From Mycolicibacterium mengxianglii (lineage in GTDB: Bacteria; Actinomycetota; Actinomycetes; Mycobacteriales; Mycobacteriaceae): a stretch of 64,000 bases of DNA. Position 1 is the first letter of the stretch. Each line of letters begins with the position of its first letter. Both the position numbers and the translations under genes were made by a program. The notes under the pieces were generated by a model. That model did no database searches. It saw only the letters and a list, made by a program, of their open reading frames with translations, and was not told the origin of the DNA. Where the stretch lies: positions 2,790,001 to 2,854,000 of the forward strand of contig NZ_CP065373.1 of assembly GCF_015710575.1 (NCBI RefSeq), given 5' to 3'. Positions 47,155 to 56,207 of this stretch are shown piece by piece.

Positions 47155-47607
47155 ATGCGTCATCACCCGCGCACCGCTGTGACGGTTGTCGCGCTCGCCT
47201 CCCTCGGTGTGCTCACCGTGCCCACAGCCATCGCGACCGGCGAGCCCACAGAAGATCCGGCGGCGACGCCGGTGATCACCGTGCTGACCGAGCGGCCGGC
47301 GCTACCCGGGCAGACCACGTTCACCGACAACCCCGCGATCGTCGACCCTCGTCCGCAGAGCATCGAGGCGTGGAACCGGCTGCCTGAGAGCAACGCTCTG
47401 GCAGTGCAGTTCAGCTCCGGCACACCGACCTGCTACGGCGTCGACGCCGAGGTCCAGGAGACTGCTGACATCATCGCGGTGAAGCTCCGCACGGGTACGC
47501 TGCCCGAGGCGGTGAACAGACCGTGCATCATGCTCGCGGTGTTCGGCACCCTGACCGTGGAGCTGAACTCCCCCGTCGGTCATCGGGCAGTCGTCAGCAT
47601 CACCTGA
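47155..47607 (+). CDS. Small exported protein
   Basis: A 150-residue protein with signal peptide (TAVTVVALASLGVLTVPTAI, cleavage after ATG or TAIA) and a mature beta-rich domain with two Cys (SSGTPTCYGVDAEVQET, NRPCIMLAVFGTLTVEL) that could form a disulfide. This looks like a conserved mycobacterial/actinobacterial secreted family of unknown role. Confidence 0.65.
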   Translation: MRHHPRTAVTVVALASLGVLTVPTAIATGEPTEDPAATPVITVLTERPALPGQTTFTDNPAIVDPRPQSIEAWNRLPESNALAVQFSSGTPTCYGVDAEVQETADIIAVKLRTGTLPEAVNRPCIMLAVFGTLTVELNSPVGHRAVVSIT

Positions 47608-47662
47608 TCAGGCGGTGTTGGGCGCGGCTTCCCGGCGCCACTGCAGCCCGTACGCTGAATCG

Positions 47663-49285
47663 GTGAATCTCCTCCTCGGGCCAGTCCTGCGCCACGTCGC
47701 CGAGACCACCGCGATGGTCTGGGTGCAGACCGACGAGGCCGCCGAGGTCGAGGTGCTCGGGTGCACTGCCAGGACATTCCAGGTGCAGGACTTCCACTAT
47801 GCGCTGGTGCCGGTCGAGGGTCTCGAGCCGGAGTCGACGACCGAGTACCAGGTGCACATCAACGGTCGGCAGGTGTGGCCGGAACCGGATTCCGGATTCC
47901 CCCCGAGTGTCATCAGGACGCGTGGCCCGGCCACCGCCGACCGTCTGCAGGTCGTCTTCGGGTCCTGCCGTTATCCGAAGACCGGCGACGCCAAGCTGGA
48001 CAAGAAGCTGGGACTGGACGCCCTGGACTGCTATGCCGAACGGCTCACCGCGTTGCCCGTCGACGAATGGCCCGAGGCATTGATCCTGCTCGGCGACCAG
48101 GTGTATGCCGACGAGCTGACGCCGGAAGCCCGCCAACACCTCGCCGGGCGACGGACGAACCGCAAACGCCCACCGGACGAGGTGGTCACCTTCGGCGAGT
48201 ACGAGGGTCTCTACCGGCACACGTGGGGCGACCCGGAGATCCGGTGGATCATGTCGACGCTGCCGACGGCGATGATCTTCGACGACCACGACATCCGCGA
48301 CGACTGGAATACCTCTGCGGTCTGGCGTGCCGAGGTGAACAAGAAACCATGGTGGCGGGACCGCATCCGAGCAGGACTCGCCTCGTACTGGGTCTACCAA
48401 CACATCGGCAACCTGAGTCCGGCGCAGCTGGCGCAAGACGACGACTATCAGAAGATGCTCGCCAGCGAGGATGACTGCTGGCCGCAGTTGGCTGACTTGG
48501 CCGACCGCGCTGACAAGGAGGTCGACGGCGAGAAAGGGCTGCGGTTCAGCTTCCGCTGGGATCTGGGACGTAGCCGCCTCATCATGGTCGACTCGCGAAA
48601 CGCCAGGATCCTCGACAACGGCAATCGAAAGATGTTGGGCGATCGCGAATTCAGTTGGCTGGAGGCCCAGGTCCATGACGGGCTGGGCGAGCTCGACCAC
48701 CTCGTCCTCGCCTCATCGCTACCGTGGTTGTTACCTCCGGCGATCGGAGACCTGCAGACCGTCAACGAGTTCGCGGCCGACCGGCCCGGCTGGCGGGGCA
48801 AGCTGGCTGAAAAAGTCAGGCAGACAGCGGATTTGGAGCATTGGCCCGCTTTCCTCAAGTCGTTCCTGCGGCTCAGTGAGATGCTCATCGAAGTTGCCAC
48901 CGATCCAGCTCCCGGTCCGGCGACCATCACCGTGCTCTCCGGCGATGTCCACCACAGTTATGCCGCACGCGCCGACTTCCCCGGAAGGTCGGCTGCCCGG
49001 GTCCATCAGCTGGTCTGTTCCCCGGTGCACAACTATGTGCCGATGTTCGTCAAGCCGGTGTTCAAGCTGGGGTGGTCACCGCGGGTGGCGCGCGCCACCG
49101 GACGATGGGCACGTCGGCACGGCGCCCCGACGCTGCCGATGACGTGGAGCAACCTGAGCGGGCCACTGTTCGGCAACACCATCGCCACACTGAACGCCCG
49201 CGGGCGCAGTGCCGAGGTGCTGTTCGAACAGCCCCGCGACGGCGGTGAATTGGCGACCGCCGCCAAGATTTCCCTCACTGACTGA
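47663..49285 (+). CDS. PhoD-like metallophosphatase
   Basis: A 540-residue protein of the PhoD/alkaline phosphatase D-like group. Metal-site motifs: FGSCRYPK, LLGDQVYADEL, IFDDHDIRDDWN and LSGDVHHSYAA. There is no clear twin-arginine signal, so it may act inside the cell, unlike classic PhoD. The GTG at 47663 aligns with the expected first strand (LLLGPVLRHV). It is convergent with a flavin reductase gene. Confidence 0.85.
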   Translation: MNLLLGPVLRHVAETTAMVWVQTDEAAEVEVLGCTARTFQVQDFHYALVPVEGLEPESTTEYQVHINGRQVWPEPDSGFPPSVIRTRGPATADRLQVVFGSCRYPKTGDAKLDKKLGLDALDCYAERLTALPVDEWPEALILLGDQVYADELTPEARQHLAGRRTNRKRPPDEVVTFGEYEGLYRHTWGDPEIRWIMSTLPTAMIFDDHDIRDDWNTSAVWRAEVNKKPWWRDRIRAGLASYWVYQHIGNLSPAQLAQDDDYQKMLASEDDCWPQLADLADRADKEVDGEKGLRFSFRWDLGRSRLIMVDSRNARILDNGNRKMLGDREFSWLEAQVHDGLGELDHLVLASSLPWLLPPAIGDLQTVNEFAADRPGWRGKLAEKVRQTADLEHWPAFLKSFLRLSEMLIEVATDPAPGPATITVLSGDVHHSYAARADFPGRSAARVHQLVCSPVHNYVPMFVKPVFKLGWSPRVARATGRWARRHGAPTLPMTWSNLSGPLFGNTIATLNARGRSAEVLFEQPRDGGELATAAKISLTD

Positions 49286-49291
49286 CGCGGG

Positions 49292-49930
49292 TCACCCGGC
49301 CGGCCGGTCATCAGGGCGGAGCATGGTGAACATCGATTCCGGCGACACTGCTGCATAACTGCCGAGGCCACCGGCTCGCAGGATGGGTTCTGCAGCCGCG
49401 GTGTCGTAGATACCGTCCACGAGCAGATGCCGGTCGATGTGTACCGCCACAACCTGGCCGAGCACCAGCCACGTGGACAGCTGGCGGCCTTGGGTATCGG
49501 TCAGCTGGATCAGCTGGGTGAGCTCACACTCGAAATTCACCGGGCTCTCCAACACTCGCGGCGCGGCGACGATGGACGACGGGACCGCGGTGAGCCCACC
49601 GCGGTCGAATTCGTCCTCGGAGGCGGGCAGCGTGGCAGAGGTCTCATTCATCTGCTCGGCCAGTTGTCTGGTCGCCAGATTCCAGACGAAGTTTCCCGTC
49701 GCCTCGATATTGGCCACGGAATCCTTCCACCCCACCGAGGCGAATCCGATCAACGGTGGCCGGTAGTTGAATCCGTTGAAGAAGCTGTAAGGGGCGAGAT
49801 TGCGGATCCCCGCAGGGTTCAGACTCGAGATCCACCCGATGGGCCGCGGCCCGACGATGGCGTTGAATGGATCGTGCGGCAAGCCGGTACCGTCCACAGT
49901 CCGATAGAAGTGCGCGTCTTTGCCTGCCAT
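49292..49930 (-). CDS. Flavin reductase-like FMN-binding protein
   Basis: A 212-residue flavoredoxin-type split-barrel protein: PFNAIVGPRPIGWISSLNPAG, APYSFFNGFNYRPPLIGFAS and a central SPVNFECELTQLIQL. It binds FMN and could supply reduced flavin to a monooxygenase. Partner unknown. Confidence 0.85.
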   Translation of the reverse strand: MAGKDAHFYRTVDGTGLPHDPFNAIVGPRPIGWISSLNPAGIRNLAPYSFFNGFNYRPPLIGFASVGWKDSVANIEATGNFVWNLATRQLAEQMNETSATLPASEDEFDRGGLTAVPSSIVAAPRVLESPVNFECELTQLIQLTDTQGRQLSTWLVLGQVVAVHIDRHLLVDGIYDTAAAEPILRAGGLGSYAAVSPESMFTMLRPDDRPAG

Positions 49931-50132
49931 CTCCGCTCCTCACCACCGGGTTGCCGAACCGTGCAGTGCCCGATCTTTCCTCAGGTGCGGGGCGGGATCT
50001 CTCCCGGACCCGGCACACCATCTCGGTCGAGCCATCGTGCGATCCTGGGCTCGACGGAGGATCACCGCATGACGTCAGGGTAAACGGCGAAATGGTACGG
50101 GTGACCCAATCGACGCGATCGAAGCAGGCGCG

Positions 50133-51731
50133 TCACACCAGCCGCGACCGGATCCACCCCGAGACTCTCTCGATCGCGTAGACGACGACGAAGATCACGA
50201 GGACGATGGCGCCTGCGGCGGTGAAGTTCAGCGTCCTGATGGACTCGAACAGCAGGTAGCCGATGCCACCGGCCCCAACGATGCCCAGGATCGTGGAGGT
50301 GCGCACGTTGACGTCGAGCATGTAGAGGGTCGAACCGACCATCGCGGGCATGGCTTGCGGTATCACCGCCGAGAACAGGGTCGCCCACCAGCCACCGCCG
50401 ACGGAACGTACCGCCTCCATCGGGCCGGGATCGATCTCCTCGACCGAATCGGCGACCAGCTTGGCCAGGAATCCGATGGAGGCGATCGCCAGCGCGCAGG
50501 TGCCCGCAATCGGCCCGAGGCCCAGGGCGGCCACGAACACCACCGCCAGGATGAGCTCCGGTACCGCACGGACGAGCAGGATCCAGCTGCGAGCCACCCA
50601 GTACACCGCGGGATGCGGAGTCACGTTGCGCGCAGCGAGGATTCCGAACGGGATCGACAGCACCACCCCGATTGCGGTGGACACGACACCGATGGCGATG
50701 GTCTGCAGGGCGGCATCGAACAGCTGGGCGCCGAGTGCGTCGAAGTCGGGCGGAATCATCCGCGTCAGCACTTCGAGGGCGGGCCCCACCCAGGTGATCA
50801 GCGACAGCGGATTGACCTTCAGCACGATCAGCGCCGCGACGGTGCCGGCGATCAGAATGGCGGAGAAGACGAACCGGGCAATTCGGTCACGCCGCGGATC
50901 CGTCTGCGTGGGTGTGAGCAGGATCCGGCGTACCCAGATCGCGACGAGTTCCATTGCCGCGATGATCACCAGGATCACCAGGACGATGCCGAGTGCCCGT
51001 GGATAGATCAGTCCGCGCAACGCGTCCTGCAGGGCGAATCCGATACCACCGGCCCCGACGAACCCGAGCACCACCGACATCCTGAGGTTGATGTCGATAC
51101 GGTAGACGAACGTGCCCACCCATGCTGGAACTACCTGTGGGACAACAGCATTCAACATCTCGCGAAAGTATCCCGCGCCGGCGCTGCGGACGGCCTCGCG
51201 CGGGCCGGCATCGGTCTGTTCGATGGCATCGGCGAAGAGCTTGCCGAGCATGCCGATCGAGTGCAGGGCCAGCGCCAGAATGCCTGGCAATACGCCGATC
51301 CCGAGCGCGCGCACGAACAGCACCGCGAACAACAGATCCGGCATTGCACGGCAGAAGGTGATGAAAGCACGGGCCACCGCGTACACCGCAGGGTGCGGAG
51401 TGGTGTTGCGGGCGGCCAGGAACGCCAGCGGCACCGACGCGGCGGCGGCCAGGACAGTGCCCAGCACCGCCATCAGCAGCGTCTCGACGGCGAGCATCCC
51501 GATGCGACCGGGATCATCAAGGCGCGGCGGCAGCATCCGCTCGATCAGCGCCCCCATTTCGTCCAGTCCGTCGAACAACGTGAGCACGTTGAAGTCGATG
51601 GACCACGCCGAGACGAGCGTGGCGATGACCGCCGCGACGGCCAACAGTGGCAACAGGCTGGGCCGCGGCGGCCTGCGTCTGGGCCGCGGCAGTCCCGGAT
51701 CGGCCGGACGGTCGGCCAGCGTGGTGCTCAC
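50133..51731 (-). CDS. phnE: Phosphonate ABC transporter permease, two PhnE domains fused
   Basis: A 532-residue membrane protein made of two PhnE-like permease halves (about 1-265 and 290-532). Each half has its own EAA loop: REAVRSAGAGYFREMLNAVV and MEAVRSVGGGWWATLFSAVI. Each shows the GFVGAGGIGF or GIVGAGGIGY motif. Phosphonate importers usually have one PhnE of about 260 residues that dimerises; here a single chain supplies both. The start overlaps the phnC stop by four bases (51728-51731). Confidence 0.92.
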   Translation of the reverse strand: MSTTLADRPADPGLPRPRRRPPRPSLLPLLAVAAVIATLVSAWSIDFNVLTLFDGLDEMGALIERMLPPRLDDPGRIGMLAVETLLMAVLGTVLAAAASVPLAFLAARNTTPHPAVYAVARAFITFCRAMPDLLFAVLFVRALGIGVLPGILALALHSIGMLGKLFADAIEQTDAGPREAVRSAGAGYFREMLNAVVPQVVPAWVGTFVYRIDINLRMSVVLGFVGAGGIGFALQDALRGLIYPRALGIVLVILVIIAAMELVAIWVRRILLTPTQTDPRRDRIARFVFSAILIAGTVAALIVLKVNPLSLITWVGPALEVLTRMIPPDFDALGAQLFDAALQTIAIGVVSTAIGVVLSIPFGILAARNVTPHPAVYWVARSWILLVRAVPELILAVVFVAALGLGPIAGTCALAIASIGFLAKLVADSVEEIDPGPMEAVRSVGGGWWATLFSAVIPQAMPAMVGSTLYMLDVNVRTSTILGIVGAGGIGYLLFESIRTLNFTAAGAIVLVIFVVVYAIERVSGWIRSRLV

Positions 51732-52555
51732 GAGGCTCCGGCCACCGGCCCCGCGGACGACCGCGCCAATGTCGGATCCACCCGCTGATAGATCGCCATC
51801 ACCTCGTCACGGGTCATTCCGACCGCCGGACGATCCAGCACCTTCTGACCGTTGCGAAGCCCTACCATCCGGTGCGCCCACCCCAGCGCGAGGTCAACCT
51901 GGTGCAGCGTGCAGATGACCGTCAGCTTCTCCTCGATGCACACCCGGAACAACAGGTCCATGACCACCCCGGCGTTCTCCGGATCCAGTGAGGCCACCGG
52001 TTCGTCAGCCAGCAGCAGGCCGGGACGCTGCATCAGCGTGCGCGCGATGGCAACTCGCTGCTGCTGGCCACCGGAGAGCGTGTCGGCCCGACGTTCGGCG
52101 AAGTCGGCCAGCCCCACCCGATCGAGATGGCCGAGCGCGTCGGCGCGCATGCTCTTCGGGTAGGTCAGCGCCCCGTACCGCGGCACGGAAAGCCGGCTCA
52201 GACCGCCGATCAACACGTTCTCCAGGCAGCTGAGCCGGCCCACCAGATTGAAGTGCTGGAATACGAACCCGACGTTACGACGCAGTGCTCGCAGCTGCGA
52301 GCGCGATGCCTGATCCACCCTGGTCCCACCGACCTCGACAGAGCCTGAGGTCACCGGCTGCAGGCCGTTGAGACAGCGCAGCAGGGTGGATTTCCCTGAT
52401 CCGGACAACCCCAGCAGGACGAGTAGTTCGCTGCGGTGGACGTCCAACGAAACGTCGTCGAGGGCAAGGTTGTCGCCGAATCGCTTCGAGACGTTGCGTA
52501 CCGATACGACCAGGTCGTCACCGGCAACCGCATTGGTGAGGTCGCTAGTCGACAC
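51728..52555 (-). CDS. phnC: Phosphonate ABC transporter ATPase
   Basis: A 275-residue ABC ATPase. Walker A GLSGSGKSTLLR, signature LSGGQQQRVAIARTL and Walker B LLLADEPVASLD are intact, with the H-loop VICTLHQVDLAL. It powers import through the fused permease. Start lies 3 bases after the phnD stop. Confidence 0.93.
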   Translation of the reverse strand: MSTSDLTNAVAGDDLVVSVRNVSKRFGDNLALDDVSLDVHRSELLVLLGLSGSGKSTLLRCLNGLQPVTSGSVEVGGTRVDQASRSQLRALRRNVGFVFQHFNLVGRLSCLENVLIGGLSRLSVPRYGALTYPKSMRADALGHLDRVGLADFAERRADTLSGGQQQRVAIARTLMQRPGLLLADEPVASLDPENAGVVMDLLFRVCIEEKLTVICTLHQVDLALGWAHRMVGLRNGQKVLDRPAVGMTRDEVMAIYQRVDPTLARSSAGPVAGAS

Positions 52556-52558
52556 CGG

Positions 52559-53530
52559 TCAGCCCTTGCACTTCTCAGAGCCGGTGACCTCGCACACCTT
52601 ACGCACACCGTCGTAGGCGGAGTCCTCTACCGGAACCAGACCCCAGGCGCGCTCGTCGGTGATCAGGCAGGCATCACCTTCGCAGAATCCGTCGGCCTCC
52701 ATCACCTTGGCATTGGCCTTCTCGGTGATGATGGTCTTGAGTTTGGCGATGGCTTCGGGTCCCAATGAATCATTGGCCGCGACAACCGATCCGGCGATCA
52801 TCTCCGACTTCCACACAGTCTTGAGATCGCCGGGTGCCAGATCACCCTTCTGGATCATCGTCTTGTCGACCATGCTGTCGAAGGCGAACCCGGCATCGCA
52901 GTCTCCCGACTTGATCGACAGGGCCGATGCATCGTGGGACCCGGCGTAGATGGGTGTCATCGCTGCCGAGATGTCGGCCTCAGAACCGGATTTGATGACG
53001 CCCGCGTCGATCAGACCAGCCGTCGGGTAGAGGAAGCCCGAGGTCGAACTCGGATCGACGAAGCAGACCTTCTTGCCGGCAAAGTCGGCCAACCCGTTGA
53101 CCGCGGCATTGTCCGAGCGCGCCAGGCCGTAGGACTGGTAGCCGGGCTGGCCACCTTCTTCGCTGATCACTGCGCCCAGTGGGGTGAGCTTGGCTCCGTT
53201 GATGCCGGCGACGACGTAGGCGAACGGACCGAAGAATGCCAGGTCGACGTTGTCGGCGATCATGCCCTCGACAACGCCGGCGTAGTCCGAGGCCTGCACG
53301 AACTCGACCTCGGAGCCGGTCTCCTTCTCCAGCAGCTTGATCAGTGGCTCATAACTGGCCTTCATATCGGCGGAGTTCTCGGCCGGCACCGCAGCCAAGG
53401 AGATCTTGTCCGGAAAGCCCTGGTCGTTGGCGGCACCGGGGTCGGACCCCGAACACGAGGACAACACCAGTGCGGCGGTGGCAGCGACGGTGGCGACGGC
53501 GAACGCACGCGCCCGAATGCGACTCTTCAT
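52559..53530 (-). CDS. phnD: Phosphonate-binding lipoprotein
   Basis: A 323-residue PhnD family binding protein. The lipobox LSSC (Cys 26) would anchor it to the membrane. The body has PAENSADMKASYEPLIKLLEK, VDLAFFGPFAYV and FVDPSSTSGFLYP, all typical of PhnD. AAGGA lies nine bases before the ATG at 53530. Its true ligand may be an aminophosphonate in view of the neighbouring enzymes. Confidence 0.93.
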   Translation of the reverse strand: MKSRIRARAFAVATVAATAALVLSSCSGSDPGAANDQGFPDKISLAAVPAENSADMKASYEPLIKLLEKETGSEVEFVQASDYAGVVEGMIADNVDLAFFGPFAYVVAGINGAKLTPLGAVISEEGGQPGYQSYGLARSDNAAVNGLADFAGKKVCFVDPSSTSGFLYPTAGLIDAGVIKSGSEADISAAMTPIYAGSHDASALSIKSGDCDAGFAFDSMVDKTMIQKGDLAPGDLKTVWKSEMIAGSVVAANDSLGPEAIAKLKTIITEKANAKVMEADGFCEGDACLITDERAWGLVPVEDSAYDGVRKVCEVTGSEKCKG

Positions 53531-53558
53531 GATTGTCAATCCTTTTTCGATGGGAAAG

Positions 53559-54359
53559 TCAGTGCGACAGAATGATTGAGGGGAAATCGGCGATCGAATC
53601 GATCACGTGCGTAGCGCCTGCGTTCCGTAAGGTGGCTTCGTCGTGAGCGCCGGTCAGAGTGCCTGCCACCATCGGCGCGCCGGCGCGCAGTCCGGACACG
53701 ACGTCGCTGGCGGTGTCACCGGCGACGGCGACCTTGGCGACATCGTCGACCCCGGTGCGCATGAGCGCGGTGAGCACCAGGTCTGGGTAGGGCCGGCCAC
53801 GAACCCCCGGGCCGGGTGTCAGCACCAGGTCGGCGATGTCAGTCCATCCCAACGCGTCAAGCAGCATCGCCTGGGTGGTGCCGCTGAACCCCGTGGTGAG
53901 AACGACTTTGACACCGGCATCGCGCAAGTCTGAGATTGCCTCTGCGGCGCCGGGAATCGGGCGCACTCCGGCGCCTGCGGCGCTTTGGTAGGCCTGCTCG
54001 AAAGCCACATTGGCCTGCTGGGCGCGCTCCTCGTCGCCGAACAGCGCACGGAAGACCTCGATTTTGGATTGCCCCATCGTGTCCAGGACGTAGCGGCGCG
54101 CGGCGTCGCGGTCTGGGCCTTCGGTCGGCAGACCCACTGTGGTGGCGGCCTCATCGAACGCCCGAATCACCACGCCGTCGTCAGCGACGGTGGTGCCGGC
54201 CATGTCCAGTACAGCGAGCTCGATTCGTGGCTGGCTGCGCCCCTCGACGGCGCGGGCGGTGGATGCGGCATCTGCCTCGAGTGTGTTCTGCACACCGACA
54301 CCTTGAGCGTCGCGCACGACGGCAAGGTGCTCGCCAGTCAAACAACGGGTGAACGACAC
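53559..54359 (-). CDS. PhnX-like phosphonatase (HAD superfamily)
   Basis: A 266-residue HAD enzyme of the PhnX-like clade (TIGR03351). Nucleophile motif is D52-M-A-G-T; the cap-domain Lys that forms a Schiff base with phosphonoacetaldehyde aligns with K99 in MGQSKIEVFRAL; the Arg that replaces the usual HAD Lys is in GVRGRPYPD. It should cleave the C-P bond of a 2-oxo-ethylphosphonate. Start GTG 54359 lies just after the operator's -10-like TATAGA, so the transcript may be almost leaderless; GTG 54293 is an alternative. Confidence 0.85.
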   Translation of the reverse strand: MSFTRCLTGEHLAVVRDAQGVGVQNTLEADAASTARAVEGRSQPRIELAVLDMAGTTVADDGVVIRAFDEAATTVGLPTEGPDRDAARRYVLDTMGQSKIEVFRALFGDEERAQQANVAFEQAYQSAAGAGVRPIPGAAEAISDLRDAGVKVVLTTGFSGTTQAMLLDALGWTDIADLVLTPGPGVRGRPYPDLVLTALMRTGVDDVAKVAVAGDTASDVVSGLRAGAPMVAGTLTGAHDEATLRNAGATHVIDSIADFPSIILSH

Positions 54360-54368
54360 CTTGCGGTT

Positions 54369-54380
54369 TGGTCTATACCA
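54369..54380 (-). promoter_or_regulatory. PhnF operator overlapping the promoter of the phnX-like/phnDCE operon
   Basis: TGGTCTATACCA on plus equals TGGTATAGACCA on minus, the operator reported for M. smegmatis PhnF. TATAGA inside it is a good -10 for the operon starting at 54359. Confidence 0.85.
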
Positions 54381-54412
54381 TTTGCACCGTGCCGCGACCC
54401 GCGCAGCGGAAA

Positions 54413-54443
54413 GCCGGCGGCACGCCCAAGGCGCGCCGCCGGC
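54413..54443 (-). terminator. GC-rich hairpin after the FAD oxidase gene
   Basis: GCCGGCGGC and GCCGCCGGC (9-base arms, 13-base loop) start 13 bases past the oxidase stop. No T tract follows, as is common for actinobacterial terminators. Confidence 0.45.
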
Positions 54444-54456
54444 AACAGGATTGGGA

Positions 54457-55571
54457 TCACAAGCCGATCAGGTCAGCCGTCTGCTCGCCGACTACCGGGC
54501 CCAGCGTCATGCCGCGCCCGCCAGGACCGGTGATCACCCAGACCCCCTCGGCGGGGTTGACCCGGCACACCAGAGCCGTCGGATCGACGCTTTGGCTGTA
54601 TACCCCGGCCCAGCGACGGTGCACCGGCGGTAGGGGTTGGCCGAGGAATTCTTCAACCACATTCACCAAGTAGGCATACGGGTCTTCCTGCACGTCGAAG
54701 CCGAACGGTTCGGCGTACTCGTGCGTGTCACCGATGGTCAGGCCGCCGTCGAGGCGCTGCACGCACAGCAGTTGCATACGGTGATTCTCCGCGACCTCCT
54801 GCTGAGATTCGCTGCGCTGCAACTGATCCAGTGCCGAGCCGGCAAAACCCGGATAATAGCGGAAGCTGTCACCGTCGGCGATCGCAGTGGTCAGCTGATG
54901 CTCCCACGGGGCGGTCTGCATCATCTGCAGCCGCACCCTGCGGACTGGGAGCTCACCGGCGATCTCGCGGACCAGCCCCCGTGAGCGGCACCCGCGCACA
55001 GCAACACCAGATCGCCGTGGTGGACGCCGCCCCGGTCGTCGCGCACCGTGGTGCCCTCGACGGACCTGGCCTCGGTACCGGACTCGAAGGTGTAGCGTCC
55101 GGTTGCCGCCAGGTGTGCCCGGATCGCGGGCAGGGCCACGCGCGACTCGACCGCAGCGTCGGTGGAACAATGCAGGGCGGCAACGAATTTGCCCTGAAGG
55201 GCCGGGTTCACCCGGCGGGCCTCATCGGGTTCCAGCAGGGTGAACCCGCGGCGCTCGGCGTCCGGCCGGGCAACGGCCTCTTCGGCAACAGCGACTTCCG
55301 CGCCGGAGCGCAACAATGTCAGGGACCCCGCTGGGCGGAAACCCACACCCGGGACCTCGGCGCCGATGCGCTCCCACAGTTCGCGGGATCGCAGGGTGGC
55401 GTCGAGCTCGAGTTCGGTACGCCCGGACACCCAGACCAGCCCGAAATTGCGCACCGTCGCTCCGCGGGCTTCGCGTTCGCGTTCGATGTGGATCACCTGA
55501 TGTCCTCGGCGCACGGCTTCATAGGCGTGGGCTGTGCCCACGATGCCACCACCGACAATGGTCACTCGCAT
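54457..55571 (-). pseudogene. FAD-dependent oxidase (TIGR03364 type) with a single-base frameshift
   Basis: From the ATG at 55571 the first 190 or so residues hold the FAD motif VGGGIVGTAHAYEAVRRG and a DAO-type fold. At about 54985 the frame leaves LVLLCAGAAHGG for wrong sequence; adding one G to the G5 run restores LVREIAGELPVRRVRLQMMQ through to ITGPGGRGMTLGPVVGEQ and the stop at 54457, about 371 residues in all. The corrected protein matches the oxidase family found beside PhnX-like enzymes, proposed to deaminate an aminophosphonate. The indel may be a real mutation or a sequencing slip. Confidence 0.85.
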
Positions 55572-55644
55572 GAGTTCGACCTTTCTGCGTACGGGAGAAG
55601 GCGATCCGTCCACTACGTGCTGGTGGCGCGAACAGCAGGTTAAC

Positions 55645-55662
55645 AATTGGTATAGACCAATT
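55645..55662 (+). promoter_or_regulatory. PhnF operator in the divergent oxidase/HD-regulator gap
   Basis: AATTGGTATAGACCAATT is a perfect palindrome (7-base arms, ATAG spacer) containing TGGTATAGACCA. TATAGA (55651-55656) on plus fits a -10 for the HD gene at 55680. Confidence 0.88.
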
Positions 55663-55679
55663 CTTGATACTCTCGCAAC

Positions 55680-56207
55680 ATGGATACGTTGCAGGAGACC
55701 GCCGCGGTGCTGCGCTCGATGCGCGGGGTGTGGGATGAAGAAGCCGTCGACGAACTCGATCACGCCCTTCAGGCGGCCGCCCGAGCGTGTGACGACGGTG
55801 CCGACGACGAATTGGTACTCGCCGCGGCCCTGCATGACCTGGCCCGCAGCCCGCTGATCGATCAGGGCGATCCCCGCCACGACCTGGTCGCACAAGCCTG
55901 GCTGACACCTCGTTTCGGCGAACGTGTCGGCTGGCTGGCGGGAGCCCACGTCGCCGCGAAGCGCTATCTGGTCGCCACCGAGCCCGGATATGCTGCCGGG
56001 TTGTCCGAGGTTTCGGTGGCAACACTGCGTGACCAGGGCGGCGCGGCCGTGGACCCCTACTACATTGCGCACCCCTGGTGGTCTGACGCGCTGCGGCTGC
56101 GGCGCTACGACGATGCCGCCAAGGACCCCCAGGCGACCCAGGTAACAGTCGAGGACGTGTTGGATATCGCTGAACGCGTTCTGCGGCAGTCACATTCACA
56201 TGAATGA
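55680..56207 (+). CDS. PhnZ-like HD domain phosphonate oxygenase
   Basis: A 175-residue HD-domain protein of the phosphonate-associated group related to PhnZ and TmpB, mixed-valent di-iron oxygenases that cleave the C-P bond of 1-hydroxyphosphonates. Likely ligands: H28 in ELDHALQAA, H52-D53 in AALHDLARS, His in DPRHDLVAQAWL, His in AGAHVAAKRYL, and an Asp in RRYDDAAKD. No PhnY-type hydroxylase is seen nearby. The last 8 bases overlap the GntR gene. Confidence 0.82.
   Translation: MDTLQETAAVLRSMRGVWDEEAVDELDHALQAAARACDDGADDELVLAAALHDLARSPLIDQGDPRHDLVAQAWLTPRFGERVGWLAGAHVAAKRYLVATEPGYAAGLSEVSVATLRDQGGAAVDPYYIAHPWWSDALRLRRYDDAAKDPQATQVTVEDVLDIAERVLRQSHSHE

Noticed and set aside
50355-51788. 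Long plus-strand open frame across the permease gene
   Set aside because: Antisense to the well-supported fused PhnE; its Gln/His/Arg-rich peptide has no protein character.
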